Below are positions 11,549 through 23,268 of a stretch of DNA of 64,000 nt, piece by piece. This DNA comes from Xylaria sp. FL1777. Lineage: Eukaryota > Ascomycota > Sordariomycetes > Xylariales > Xylariaceae. Numbering within the stretch: position 1 is the first letter of the stretch; each line of letters opens with the position of its first letter. The notes beneath the pieces are model-generated. The model was not told the origin of the DNA and ran no database searches. It saw only the letters and a list, made by a program, of their open reading frames with translations. Both the position numbers and the translations under genes were made by a program. Location: NCBI GenBank assembly GCA_022578965.1, contig MU400506.1, positions 124,001 through 188,000 on the forward strand, read 5' to 3'.

Positions 11549-13939
11549 CTGTAGCGATCATATCCATTGATGTATACCGCTGGCTGGTCTCTCTCGTGGT
11601 CAAGACACGATCTTTACCCCTGAATGACCGAAAGTTGAGGAGTACCTATATGGGATTGAGGAATAGAGGTATTACGATCAGAGACCTGCCCTATAATTTC
11701 CGACGCGGCCTGGCTGGTATTACTGGTCTATTACGTCCCTTTTTTTTTTTGGTAAATATTCCATCCTCGTGTACTCTTCCTTGTTTCCGGTAATGATTCT
11801 AGGCCCTCCGAAACGTTTGGGCGTTGCTGTGGGATCACGTCTGTCATAAGCCTCTGCTACCCGGATGAGAGTTAATTACTTCCTTCCTGGTAGTACTCAA
11901 CTATTCAGCCGACACGTTTTAGGTGTATGCAGCTAGAGCACTCGGGGGTCGATACATATAAGAGGTATGCTTTTGCTAGTTCTCCTTTATTGTGAAATGT
12001 CTGCCTGTCATATATGGTTATTAGGTCAGGGATGCCCACGCTCATGTTGCGCACGACCCTACTTATTCCCGTCCTATCCGGGCTTTATATATTAATTAGG
12101 ACTAGAGCAGATAATAACTCAAGAGTTTAGTCATCTCTTTGGATACAGTTCGGGGTGTCACATAGCGGGTGCTTGTCACGTGGGATCATGGATTAACCTA
12201 GGATTTCTAAGTGATATGGTTGCCGGGATGAAGGTATAAACTATCGAGCACGGGCTCTTGCCCTCTGGGATAGCGGTATGTCGGACTAGCAAACGGAGGC
12301 GTTCTGCGCTAATGCTGCGAGACCGATTTGCGGGACCGGCAAGCGAAAGTGCTCTGTGGCGGTCTCAGGAGGACGAAAGGATTTCCCAAGAGACCGGGTA
12401 GTTGGCTGAGCATCGAAGAATCCGGGGAAGTGTATCGTCCAACCATAATGAAATTCCCCGTGCGTATGTAGGTGCCTACGCAAGGCTACAAGATATCAGT
12501 AGACTGCCTGACAACTAAGATTTATAGGTGAGAGGCTCCTTCATTATTGCCCTATGAAAGAAATTCCAGCTTAGTGAGAAGTGAACGATTCGAAAACACT
12601 CAGCCGACAGGGAGTAGAAGATTTTCTATTCTAAAACCCGAGGCAGGAGATACGCCCCAGCGACACTGATACCTTACTCAATCTAGATCAGTATATTTGG
12701 CCGGAACGCTGATCTCTTCTGAGTTCCCGTGAGCGGAACAGTCCCGCAAGCCGTGGGTGGGTAGTGAATGCACATCGGGGTGCGGGCGTCACTCTCAAAC
12801 TCGGCTAGCCATCCAAAGCTGGCGGGTTGATACATAGGTATGCGTAGAAGGTTAGCAAGGGGACCCCAATATCAGCCAATGCTCATGTCATCGTGCTTCT
12901 ACTGTACATATGACAGCGGGCTCTGTTTTAGCGTAAACGGACAGGCGGTTATACGTTGTACCCACGCGGCTCGGTTTCCTAGAGATCGCAAGGTAAAGTG
13001 TTTCAGGAATCATAGGCGATTGACGATTGGGGGTTAGCGAGCTGGGCGTCCACGTGTGAAACAACGCGGCTTTTGCTGGCGAATTGGCTGTGGATTGGCT
13101 GTGGATTGGCTGTGGTTCGAGGAACTTACGCGCTCTCCAACGAGCGCTTATGTGCTTATATGTATGTACGCGTGCGTAGTATATTTACCAGAGCAGTAGG
13201 TAGGCTGCAAGGCGTAATGTAGGCACCCCTTGAGCCGTAGCGTAAGCAAGGGACGCTCATTGGTTTGTAGATTCAATATATTTTTAACACGGGAAGGAAC
13301 TTGTCGCCCTTACTTATGATATATTTTATCGAGCCTTGACCTCTGATCTGCCACTCAATACGGTTTTACATACTCGCTTAGTTATCCTGGATGTTTTTCA
13401 TACGTGTCCCACCTCTTGGCTAAGGGAGATCATAATCCCTTACTGTGTTACTTACGAGATAGTGCACGGGTCGTAGGTATCTTTCGATATCGGTAACAAC
13501 GGTAAGCCTATCGATCTCCAATGCGTTACGCGAAGCTGTGGATATTATGATTACTTAGCTATGCTGAAGTCTTGGCTACATAACTACGCAGTAAGTAGTT
13601 AGCTAGCCGCGCGCCACTTCCGTCTAACTAGGCATCTATCCGCTCTTCACATAGGTACTACGTAGAGGAAGATTTAATAGGCACAAGTGAAAATAGGTCG
13701 ATTATAATTGTGTGTTACATTGTTGGTAGTTAGCTTGTTATAATAGTTGCACATGTAAGTAGGGCCACGGGAAGATGATCAAACGTACCGGCCCCCAAAC
13801 AGTGTATTTATACCAGTATAGTTAGTTTGTTACCCTGTAATAACCACGTCGTAGTGCACAATCCAACCTCTTTCAGTGCCCATTATTAGTCTTGCTTGTA
13901 ACTAAAATATATTACCCCAATCCCACCGCAAAGCAAATA
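11549..13939. other. Long non-coding interval
   Basis: No supported gene. Small open frames at 11596-11793, 12286-12483 and 12840-13037 have no motif. The interval contains a poly-T run near 11742-11751 and the short tandem repeat at 13083-13115. Confidence 0.45.
13083..13115. repeat. 11-bp tandem repeat, three perfect copies
   Basis: ATTGGCTGTGG occurs three times head to tail with no mismatch, in non-coding DNA. Confidence 0.9.
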
Positions 13940-14127
13940 TCCCTTTAGTTGGCGTTTCGGCAACAATACATAAAAAGTGGAATAGCGGGACTGCTTACAT
14001 AAATGGATAAACCAATGAAATTATGATACAATGCTCGGATAATTGTATTATTGGGTCATGTTCTTATGTAAGAAGCCCTGTTACCCCACTTTTTATGTAT
14101 TGTTGCTGAAACGCCAACTAAAGGGAT
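13940..14127. mobile_element. 188-bp TA-flanked hairpin MITE (Tc1/mariner-like)
   Basis: Two arms of about 63 bp (13940-14002 and 14065-14127) are inverted copies of each other. The outer 41 bp match at all but one position (G/A in GTTTCGGC versus GTTTCAGC) and the inner 20 or so are more diverged. The ends read TCCCTTTAGTTGGCG. Both sides are flanked by TA (13938-13939 and 14128-14129), as expected for a TA target-site duplication of the Tc1/mariner/pogo superfamily. No transposase is encoded, so this is a non-autonomous element; the high arm identity suggests it is not ancient. Confidence 0.85.
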
Positions 14128-14129
14128 AC

Positions 14130-15181
14130 ATTACAGTCCAGGTTGACGATCTTGAACTGAATAAGTTGTTCAACTCGCATGAAGGAAGACTGGATTTTGC
14201 GCTTTCCAATCACAATGCGCAATTCAGATCGGGATTCAATTCCACATTAATCTAGACTAGTGCTTAAGCATATAGCGTATCTTGTGCACATGCACTACTG
14301 TACGTAGTACCTGCATACTGCAGGGGAAGAGGAAGGGGAAAAAGGGACATGATTGGAGAAGGTTACCCTTTTGGTCTTAGGTGTAAGGGGGACCCAAGGC
14401 GCCGGCGATAAGAGTAAGATTACAAGTGGACGAAAACGGCTATGACGGGCCAGAAGTTGGGATCCTGGGCAAGGGTCTGCAGCCACTACGCTGGGTCATG
14501 AAAGGCACCTCTTCCTCACGAGCAGCCACTTACAAGGGAGAAAGCCGGGGGCGGCTTTGACTGCCATCTCCGCCAACACGTTTAGGGAAAGCCGCCGACC
14601 ACCAGCGGGTTGCTGGTTGGCTGCAATCTCTGGTAATTGGCCGATTGTAACGCTGTGGCTCTACGTATAGCACACTAATTGCTGGGTACCTACTTACTTA
14701 GCTAGGGCATGTATACGCATACTACACTACCTATACTGGGTAGTGGGTATACTGGCCCCCCCCTTTTCTCTGCCAATTACAGCGACCCATGGTCACATCG
14801 TGGTTTGGTAGCGGCTCTCGAATGCCTATTTCTCTCCTTTTCGAGACTTGTCCTCCGCAGTTGCTGGTGGTCACTTGAGCTGCGATGTCTGATTGAATTG
14901 CCTGTCTCATCTCATTTCGAGTTTCGAGGCCTTGCTCTTCTTGGTTCCCAGTCCTTTGCAGATCCCTTGGCTTAAATTGGGGATCAAGAAAGAGTCCAAC
15001 TGCGGTATGGTGCGATCCCCGGGACCCAAGTAGGTAACCATACTACGGACTTAGATACCTTGACGGCGTGCGGTACTATTCACATTCCAGACAGAGAAAG
15101 GCTGCTGTTAGTTATGCGAGCATAGTGTAGGCACACAGACAAGGGAGCGTCTTAGACGAACATAGGAGAGGCATAGGAGAC
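14130..15181. promoter_or_regulatory. Upstream region of the coiled-coil protein gene
   Basis: No supported gene; the frame at 14709-14975 has no motif. The stretch directly before 15182 (purine-rich, GGAGAGGCATAGGAGAC) is likely 5' leader of the downstream gene. No individual regulatory site can be assigned with confidence. Confidence 0.35.
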
Positions 15182-18100
15182 ATGTCTTCTGCCAATTTGC
15201 CTTCCCAAGAGCCGCCTTTCATGGCTGCCACAACCCATCATCATCATCACCACCCTGACCACCCTCACCACCACCAACAACAACACCAACACCAACAACA
15301 TCCGTCTTTGTCCGCCCTTTCCGAGACCTCTACTGCCTCAACGCATGTTTCCTTCTCCGCGTTTCCTTTCTATGCTGATCAGCCGCCACCCCTGAGCAAC
15401 CCTCCGGCGCCACCTGTTTCGGGTTCCAGGAACACAAAGGGTCTTGTGCTCAACAACGGCCGCGTTTCCGGTCCGCCAACCCAGCCAATTCGACGCAAGC
15501 CGCTCTCGTCCACGGCTTCCCCCATTGCTACGCGCTATTCCTCGGCCGAGCACTTGGCCAGCGTCGTCAAGAGCCTGCCGCGGCCTGAGCAGCGATACGA
15601 CCGCTCCTTCTCCGTGGACAGCCCTACTGTCTACGAGTTCCCGCAGGCGCAAGTTGGGCCCATGTCTCGGACCCATCTCTGGGAACCTGCAGCAAAGCCA
15701 GCACGAGGTGCGAGAGACATCGCGTTGCCAGAGCGCGACCAAGAGTGAGTCGATGTCTCATTCGTCCACAATCCAACGCGGCTCGGGTGTCAGAGCCAGG
15801 CCATAGCGCGATGCTAATCTATGCCCTTTTAACCAGGAGATCTCCCGAAAATCAGCACCCTCTTGTTTCTCCTCTAGGGAACACTGACCCGGCTGCCACA
15901 TCGGCTGAAGCCAAAAGCCAAGGCTTTAGGGACAGCCACGCTGCAACCCGTCAAGCAACACCGTCCCACACGGAGGGACAGACCCTATACGATCACCTAT
16001 TGGTTGACGAAGACGAAGACCCCCTGAGTGATAATATCTTGGACGGCTATAACTCTGACTCGTCCGGCCCTACGAGTCCTAGTCCCATTAATCGTAATAT
16101 GTCTCTACGCGTCTCACGGAAGACTACACCACAGCACTTGACGCTTAAATCTGACGAGGCGTCTCTGGCTCGAACAAATAGTAACGAACTCAAAACACCT
16201 AATACAGACAAGCCACTACCTAAATCCCCCAATTCTAGGCTCGGTACCTTCTTTGGCTGGACATCGTCACCTACTACTGAAGCCTCTGAGAAAGCATACT
16301 CTCCCCTCCCGTCGCCCTTCACCTTTTCAAAATCGGGTAGCCAATCAGATGCATCCCCAATCACCACAGTCGGACCGCAATCATCATTTGAAGCCAGCAA
16401 GGCTCAAACCGATAGCCCGAACTCACGGGAGTATTGTGAATCATACCTCGTCACCCCCTCCGTTGGGTCACCAGACCCTGCTCAGATCGACGAAATGGAA
16501 GACGAGTTGAAGGCCATCTCGGCCGAATTGGCGGCATCTATTCGGCGTGAGATAGATTTGGAAGACCTGGTAGACAGGCTACAAGCAGAAAAAGAGAACC
16601 CGACAGCGACTGGAAATAAGAGGACTAGTGACTACTTCTCTGACTCAGGCTACAGCTCGGCGAAATTTAGCGAATATGACCAATCGAGGGAAGAAATTGA
16701 GAAGATACAGCGCAGGTCAGAGCAGGAAAAGGCCCAGCTCAGGCTAGAGCTGACTACGAAGCTTCAAGATGAGAGGCTCAAGAGACAGAAGATGGATGAA
16801 CAAATCAAGGACTTGTCAACTAAGGCATCGCAAATTAGCCTGGAAACGGCAAATGGCAGTGATGCCAATGACCGCGTGAAAGAGTTGGAGGCGACTTGCG
16901 AAACTTTGCGACGCAAGTTTTCTGATGAACGCCAAGCTAAGGATAACATTGAGGACTTGTTTGCAGCACTCAAAGGAGAGCTCCGAGTTGCTTCTAATGA
17001 GCGAGATAATTTGCGAGACGAGATTGTCCCACAGCTTCGAGCTCGTGTTGAGGGCCTCGAGAGCCAGGCTTCCGACCTCGAAAAGATGACTTACGAGTCT
17101 ACAAAGATGCAACAAGAGCTTCATAGTTTGAGAAGTGAAAATTTAAACTTGAAGCAGGTCCAAATGGATAGCATATCTGAAGAAGGTGGAACAATAAGTG
17201 CACCGCTTTCTCGTTCTAATTCTGTCGGTGGTTCACGTTCATCATTTAGGCTTCAGCGACCACCGTCTGTTCTTTTAAGGTCTAAGACAGTGAAGGCTTC
17301 AGAGTCTCGAGAACAGCTTTCGGACCGCTTGAAGGATGTTGAAGAACAGCGTGATGCCCTACATCGAGCCCTCAAAAACCTACTGGAGAGACAGGAACAC
17401 CAAAACCGAGAGAACCAGAAGAAAATTCGACTTCTTGAAGTGGAGCGCGATCGACTTATGACTTCCTCGCCACAGAAGGCGGGGTTTCAAAGAGAAATCA
17501 GTAATCTCCGGGCTGAGATTACTGTACTGCGCCGAAGAGCCGAGGAGGCTCTGGATCAGAAGTGGCAGGTTGAGAAAGGTCTCGCCGGTCTGAAAATGGA
17601 TCTTGATAAGGCAGAGCAAGAAGTGGCATATCTCCGTAAACTCCTCGAAGAGAAGGACATCCTTATCCCTCCAGCATTTGCGCGTTTGAGTAGTGGCAGC
17701 GACCAGCTTGCCACGCCAGTCACATCGGACTCTCTAATGACCGCGTATCATGATCTCCAGAAGTCTCATGTGGACTCAGTTGAGCGTATCAAAAACTTGG
17801 AAGCTGGTGCCATGAGCGACGAGAGGACTCAGGCGGCCATGCAGAAACTAGAGAACGCTTTGTCTACGGCTGTTTCGCAGCGTAACCTTGCTCAACATGA
17901 AGTAGAATCTTACAAGGGGCAACTTGCCTCCCTTAAAGCTGAGGAGCAAGTCTATCTTGCCTCAGAAAAAGCCCTAGCGGACGAACTTCAGGAATCAGCA
18001 CGTCGTGTACAAGAGCTAGCTATCCAAGTCCAACAGCAGCTTTCGACGAACCAGCAACTACGCCTACGGATCGCGGATACTGTAGCACGAGGTGACGCTA

Positions 18101-18627
18101 GCCAGAAGGCCAATGCTGAACAGATCACAACTATGCAGGCACGCTTGCGGTCTCTGGAAGAGAAATTAGAAGCAGCACAAGCGGCATCCGAAGACAGAGT
18201 AGCTCGCCACGAGGACGAAATGGCAGCTCTCACAGAAAGCCACAACATACAGCTTACTAGGCTCCGTGACGGTCTTCGCTCACCACGTACTTTCCCTGCT
18301 AAGTCCCCACTATCACCTTTATTCACAGCACCGGGTGCATTGTCACCTCGTCTCAGTATTACGCGTTCTGGGCCAGCAATGAATGTGTCCGAGGAAACTC
18401 AGATTGACAACCTCAAGGCGCGTGTCGCCGAGCTGGAAAACGCACTAATGGATGCCGACATTGAAATGCAGCAGGTGGTCGGACGCATGAACACTGCGCA
18501 AATAGAAGTCCTCCAGCTACAAGAGGAACGTGAAGCTGCTATCAACCGGACGCGGAAACTGGAAAGGGAGCTGCAGACTGAAAGGGTTAAAGCCTTCGAG
18601 GAACGGTTCAAAAGCCTTCAGTCGTAA
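15182..18627 (+). CDS. Large coiled-coil protein with His/Gln-rich N-terminus
   Basis: Exons 15182-15744 and 15837-18627 (92-bp intron, donor gtgagt, acceptor aaccag) give 1117 residues. Residues about 19-40 are almost only His, Gln and Pro. Residues 40-410 or so are Ser/Pro-rich and probably disordered, with recognisable short blocks such as SAEHLASVVKSLPRPEQRYD and RLGTFFGWTSSP. From about residue 420 (MEDELKAISAELAASIRREI) to the end the protein is heptad-like coiled coil, broken by a Ser-rich linker (SRSNSVGGSRSSFRLQRP) and by a Ser/Pro stretch (LRSPRTFPAKSPLSPLF). Orthologues in filamentous fungi carry vague names such as myosin-like or intracellular transport (USO1-like) protein. A scaffold or tether role is plausible but not shown. 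No motor or ATP-binding domain is present. Confidence 0.9.
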
Positions 18628-21312
18628 TTCATACACAACAAAAATTACCATGGACGGCGCAAAACTTACATGTTTGATTTGAGCATTTACCAGCGTTGAA
18701 AGGCGGCGTCCTTTCTTTTGGCTTACGACGACAAACCGTGTCTCTGGATTACTGCCCGGTGTTGGCATATTAGTATCCTAAACGTACTCTATCGCCATCC
18801 TTGTATATTGTCTTGAATCATGGCATGGGAAAGCTTTATTCGAAACTAGGACTAATGTTTTACACCTTAATACTTATTTGTACCTATATTGGAGAATGGT
18901 CGAGCAGGTTGAACACAAAAAGCAGGAAGCGAATAGCGCAGATAGGTCAATAGGGAGGTGATGGGCATTGATAAAGAGCTAACCCACGGCAATATATTAG
19001 GTTAGTCTAATCAAGATGTGTGTACAACTTTTATTTCTATGATCAGTTGCATGTGACTGCGTTTGTTTATTCGTCTGCTTAGTCTGCATATGTCTTGAAC
19101 TTAATGACATAACCCAACTATCAATCTGCTTACTGACTGGGATCTCGAAATACGTTGGGGACTAAATATTGCGTAGTAGGCCATGGGAAAGAGGTCGTCA
19201 TCTTCACTAATGTCGGCAACTCCTTTTCACTTCCTATCTCTTAGACGTTGTAACGTTTCGAATACGTCCAATCTGCTCAGTTTCAACCCGTATTTTTGAA
19301 ACTGGAAAGGTAGCAGTCTATGAGCTTTTAGTTTGAGTTATTATCAGAATATTTCCCCTGGAATATCGCCCGAAATCGAATGACATATTGCTCATGATGT
19401 TCTTCGTATTGGTTTCATCGTCGGATGGATTACGGATTTCCCCGGCCCAGATACCTAATTGGGGAAGTTGGTACAACTGGTAGTTTTGGCATGGAGTTTA
19501 CCTTTTTTTTTTTTTCAGAGTCAGTCTACTTGTTGAGGATGTGATTGGACGGTTAAGAAAGCACTGCGCTGATGTCCGGTGAGGCCATCGTGCAGTGGGA
19601 GTAGATAGGGAAGAGGACGACTGCGTGGATTTTAGCTTAGTGTAAGGAGGAGTTGTAATTCTCGGGGCAGTTGGGTAAACTTAGAGATAGATATATATTG
19701 CAGCAAACGAGGTGTTTGCAATTTCAAGGCGGCGCAACCTGGCCGCATCAGTTAGTTATATCTTGACCAGGAGACAGCCGTTTACCTCTTAGACACAGAC
19801 CATGTACGTAATCAAGCTACTTAGAAAGACGAACTTCCTAGCTAGTTCCCCTGCAATATCAGCGCCATATCTCCTCGCGGTTCGCAAGACCAGGCCAGAT
19901 AGCTAGTAGCTAGCTCCCTTGATGACGTGATGATGCGGTGCCACAACAGAACAATACAAGCAAATACAGGACACCTGGAGTGAAACTGACCGCCAGATGT
20001 GTACGCTGTGAGTAGGAGTGGATCAGCTGCCTAAAGGTCTATACGTAGTACCGGCGCCTATTCCATGCTCTCGAAACTAATAACGACAGTGCCGCACCAG
20101 CACTGGCAATGGCATCGCCCGTCTCATTGCCCCGTGATCTCTGATCTCTGATCTCTATCCTTAACAACATATATTGTTAGCTAATGTAAATAGAAAGACG
20201 CGTCAGCGACGGGCTGTACAAGGCAGTTGGACTGGTGATCTATTGTCGAATAGGAGAAGTATCTTGGAATCGATGATGAAAACGAAACAAATGGTTTATG
20301 GCCAACCCCCTCAGTATTGTGAAAAAACGGCTTTCTGTTCCAGTCAGGGTGACGTCATCCCGTCCCACGAGTGGCGCCATCAAGCTTAGCTTCAGCCTCA
20401 GTAGCTGTCAGAACTGCCACAGTGCGGGCTTACAGACTGCGTAAGATCTCCCATGCCGACTAGCCGACTGCTGCCACAATACGCAGTACGATAGGGAAAA
20501 GATGCACGCGGCCCAGAGAATGTGGCGTCTTGTAGCTGTGCCTGTCATAATTATCCTTAGTTGGAACCTACGAAGAGGGTTACGAATCCAAGCTATGCCC
20601 TTTTCTGGATGGAATCTATCGAGAGAAGTGTCTATGAACGTCACTTTGTCACGACCCCATCCAAAGCGTAGTTTACATTGTTTGGTTGTGTTGGGTACTT
20701 ACCTAACTGCTACCCAGTTCAGTCATCAGCCCAAGGAGGCAAAAGCCGCGACGCTCGCTTTTGCGGGGGATCGATCCGTATTCGACCCGTATACCAGTCT
20801 TCAAAGATAGATCTTGAAGTGCCACAAACAACCAATGGGAATGACATGGCAGTGTTAGTTAGTCTCAAGTTACGAATTCTAAGTACCTAGTCTAGTTATC
20901 CGACGTCAGGATTCCGTAAAACGTTCATGTAGCTAAAGTCCTCGTCCCACAGCGAGCGGCCAAGGACGAATTAGAAGCACTTTCTCGACACAGTTCGCGG
21001 CACACGGTACTGACGACGATAGGATCGGGGCTGAGCAGAAGGATGGATGGATGTCTTACTTAACAAGACAAAGAGCAAACAGGACCATCAGTTGTCGCCT
21101 TCATGCGAGTATTACTAAGTTTCCGGGCAAGGTATATATTGATGTCAAATCCAAGCAGTAGCTATTCCCTCATATATGTATATATGTCCTATTAGTCCTA
21201 GAATACCGGTAACTCCATCAACTCTCATTCCTACGTGTCAGCAATATCATCCCATATAATCATACACGGGAGGAAATCCCCGCAAAGGAATATTACCCCT
21301 CCTTCTCCCCTG
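18628..21312. other. Long intergenic region
   Basis: No supported coding frame over 2.7 kb. It includes a poly-T tract near 19503-19515, a short repeat of GATCTCT at about 20137-20160, and alternating AT (TATATGTATATATG) near 21173-21187 that may be the TATA region of the following surface-protein gene. Confidence 0.45.
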
Positions 21313-22089
21313 ATGAAAATGCTCTACAACAAGAAAGCCCTCCTCTCGGCAGCCGCCCTCACGGGCACATCGCTGGCCCAAAGCACCACCATCACCACTA
21401 CCACCACCGCCGCCGGCGAGGCTAACGACCTGGCCTGCACGCGCTCGTACATAAGTCTACTAGCAGGCGCGCCGACACCGACCGGGCCGCTGGGCTCGGC
21501 CATCACAAGCTACGCCAACGGGGCGGTGCCAAGCGTAACGGGCGCCGGCAACGGCAACGCGAACGCAGACCCGCAGGCCCTGCTGACCCAGGTGTGCGAC
21601 TTCTCGGCGCAGCTGCCGTCGTCGCTGCAGAGCCAGTTCGACGACTACGCGACGAGCCTGATCAGCTACGTCAGCGCGTCGTCGTCGGCCATCGACGCCG
21701 TCATCACCAACTGCGTAGCCACAGGCTCCGCAGCTTCCGAAGCCGCCGCCTACACGTCCTTCGTCAACTCCTTCGCCACGCACACCGGCCCGCTGTGCGC
21801 CGCGGCCACTGTCACGACCACGACTTCTGGGTTCGGGAACGGCACTGCTACTAGTACTGGGTCTTCGACTGGGACTGGGACTGGTGGCAGCAGTAGCGGT
21901 GGTGAGAGTAGTACTACTACTACGGTGGTTACTGGGGGTGGCGCCGGCGGAAGCGGTACCACTACCACGGGAGCCGGGAGTGGTGGCGCGTCTTCTTCTT
22001 CTACCGTGCCGACTGGCGCCGCTGCCATGCCCACTGCCGTCTTCGGCAGCGCTGCTTTTGCTGGTCTTCTTGCTGTAATATTATTGTAA
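21313..22089 (+). CDS. GPI-anchored Ser/Thr/Gly-rich cell-surface protein
   Basis: Single exon; the chosen start is the ATG at 21313, immediately before a signal peptide (KKALLSAAALTGTSLAQ), giving 258 residues. An upstream in-frame ATG at 21235 would bury the signal sequence and is unlikely. The mature N-terminal half has four cysteines (ACTRS, QVCDF, TNCVA, PLCAA), pointing to two disulfides. The second half is a low-complexity Thr/Ser/Gly stalk. It ends with small residues followed by a hydrophobic tail (AVFGSAAFAGLLAVILL), a GPI-attachment signal. The layout matches fungal 'infection structure specific'-type cell-wall proteins. The coding sequence is clearly GC-richer than its surroundings. 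A wall or adhesion role is inferred from architecture only. Confidence 0.85.
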   Translation: MKMLYNKKALLSAAALTGTSLAQSTTITTTTTAAGEANDLACTRSYISLLAGAPTPTGPLGSAITSYANGAVPSVTGAGNGNANADPQALLTQVCDFSAQLPSSLQSQFDDYATSLISYVSASSSAIDAVITNCVATGSAASEAAAYTSFVNSFATHTGPLCAAATVTTTTSGFGNGTATSTGSSTGTGTGGSSSGGESSTTTTVVTGGGAGGSGTTTTGAGSGGASSSSTVPTGAAAMPTAVFGSAAFAGLLAVILL

Positions 22090-23010
22090 GGCAACCGTCG
22101 TGAGATGGGGACGAGACATAAAGGGAAGAGGGCAATGGGTCTACCCTTCTCTGTCCCTCTCCATGTTTATAATACGTTAGCTTTGGGAGGTACGATTCAT
22201 GTCTTATGTATGTTCGGACTTTGTCATCATTGGTGTGAATGAAGGGTTTCGAAATGAAGCACTAAAATTTTTCATAATGTGCCCGAGGTGCAAGTTGTCA
22301 CACTCAACTGTACTAGCTGTCTAAATGACAGTTGTTAATACATACGAAGCAAACAAATTTGACGAATGTGATCACACGTATTCTGTGTCCATGCAATGCA
22401 ACAGACATTGATGGGCTCAGGTCGGGCAATCTGCAAGTCGGCATATTTTCACAAACTCGATATAATATAAACTCTCTAATATGAATTGACCAGAACGGGG
22501 TTTGCTTTCTAACCAGTATATACAAGGTCGCCGAGCATTAGTGAAGTCCGTGGGCTGGGTGGAATTTGATTGTGTTGTTTTGACTGTTATAAATGCTAGC
22601 GATTAAGCTTTGGATGTTTCTATCCCGAAGATGCATGTCTAGTCCACCCTCGCATCTAACGAATGACCTGTGTAAATATGAGATTGCCAGGGCCGTGACA
22701 ACTATCGCGCCCACACACTCTCATGGTTTATCCTCTATATCGTGAAGATGCGAACCCTCGAGGGCTTCTATGTGGTATGTGTATGTATATGCCATGCTTT
22801 ATCCCCAACGCCTGTACATGATTGGTCCAAAATGCGCCAATGTTTTTGATATGCAAAAAAAAAGATCCCCAACGCCTGCCATGCAAAATGATCTCAGATC
22901 ATAGGTGGTATCACAAGTGGAAAAGATGGTATGCTCTCCTGTAGCTGGTCGGGATATGTGGATCGATCGTGGTGTGAGAACATACCCACACCATTCCACA
23001 CCATAGACGG
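22090..23010. other. Intergenic, nothing recognised
   Basis: 3' flanks of the neighbouring convergent genes. The open frame at 22313-22525 has no motif. Confidence 0.45.
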
Positions 23011-23268
23011 TTATCCCTTCAAGACGGCCTTCGGAAGCACCGGATCAGCGTTGGCTATCCTGGATGCCCTAGGTGAGGCCGAGGGCGATGACTGCGGCGA
23101 CGAAGGCCACGATTTCTCGCTCATGGGTTCAACAAAGCGGTTGGGTGCTATGCGGCGGGCGATGTTGGTCCAGTACAGGGCCAAGACGAGGATGAGGCCG
23201 AGCGACGCCAGAACAACAACGATGGTCACCACAATTGCGGTGATGAGGGTGCTCTCGAAGCCAGCCAT
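23011..23268 (-). CDS. Small single-pass membrane protein, unknown function
   Basis: An intronless 85-residue frame starts MAGFESTLITAIVV. It has one long hydrophobic helix (residues about 8-34), a juxtamembrane basic patch (RRIAPNR) and a Ser/Pro-rich tail (SPQSSPSASPRASR). The order helix-basic-tail predicts the N-terminus outside and the C-terminus in the cytosol. Organisation and codon use look like a real small gene, and a short leader lies upstream. I do not recognise the family. It could also be an exon of a longer gene, though no splice partner was found. Confidence 0.5.
   Translation of the reverse strand: MAGFESTLITAIVVTIVVVLASLGLILVLALYWTNIARRIAPNRFVEPMSEKSWPSSPQSSPSASPRASRIANADPVLPKAVLKG

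Noticed and set aside
15338..15742. 134-codon minus-strand frame
   Set aside because: Lies opposite exon 1 of the coiled-coil gene and has Arg-rich shadow composition.
21460..22094. Minus-strand and alternative plus-strand frames over the surface-protein gene
   Set aside because: GC-rich, low-complexity coding sequence keeps the other frames open; they lack starts in context and motifs.
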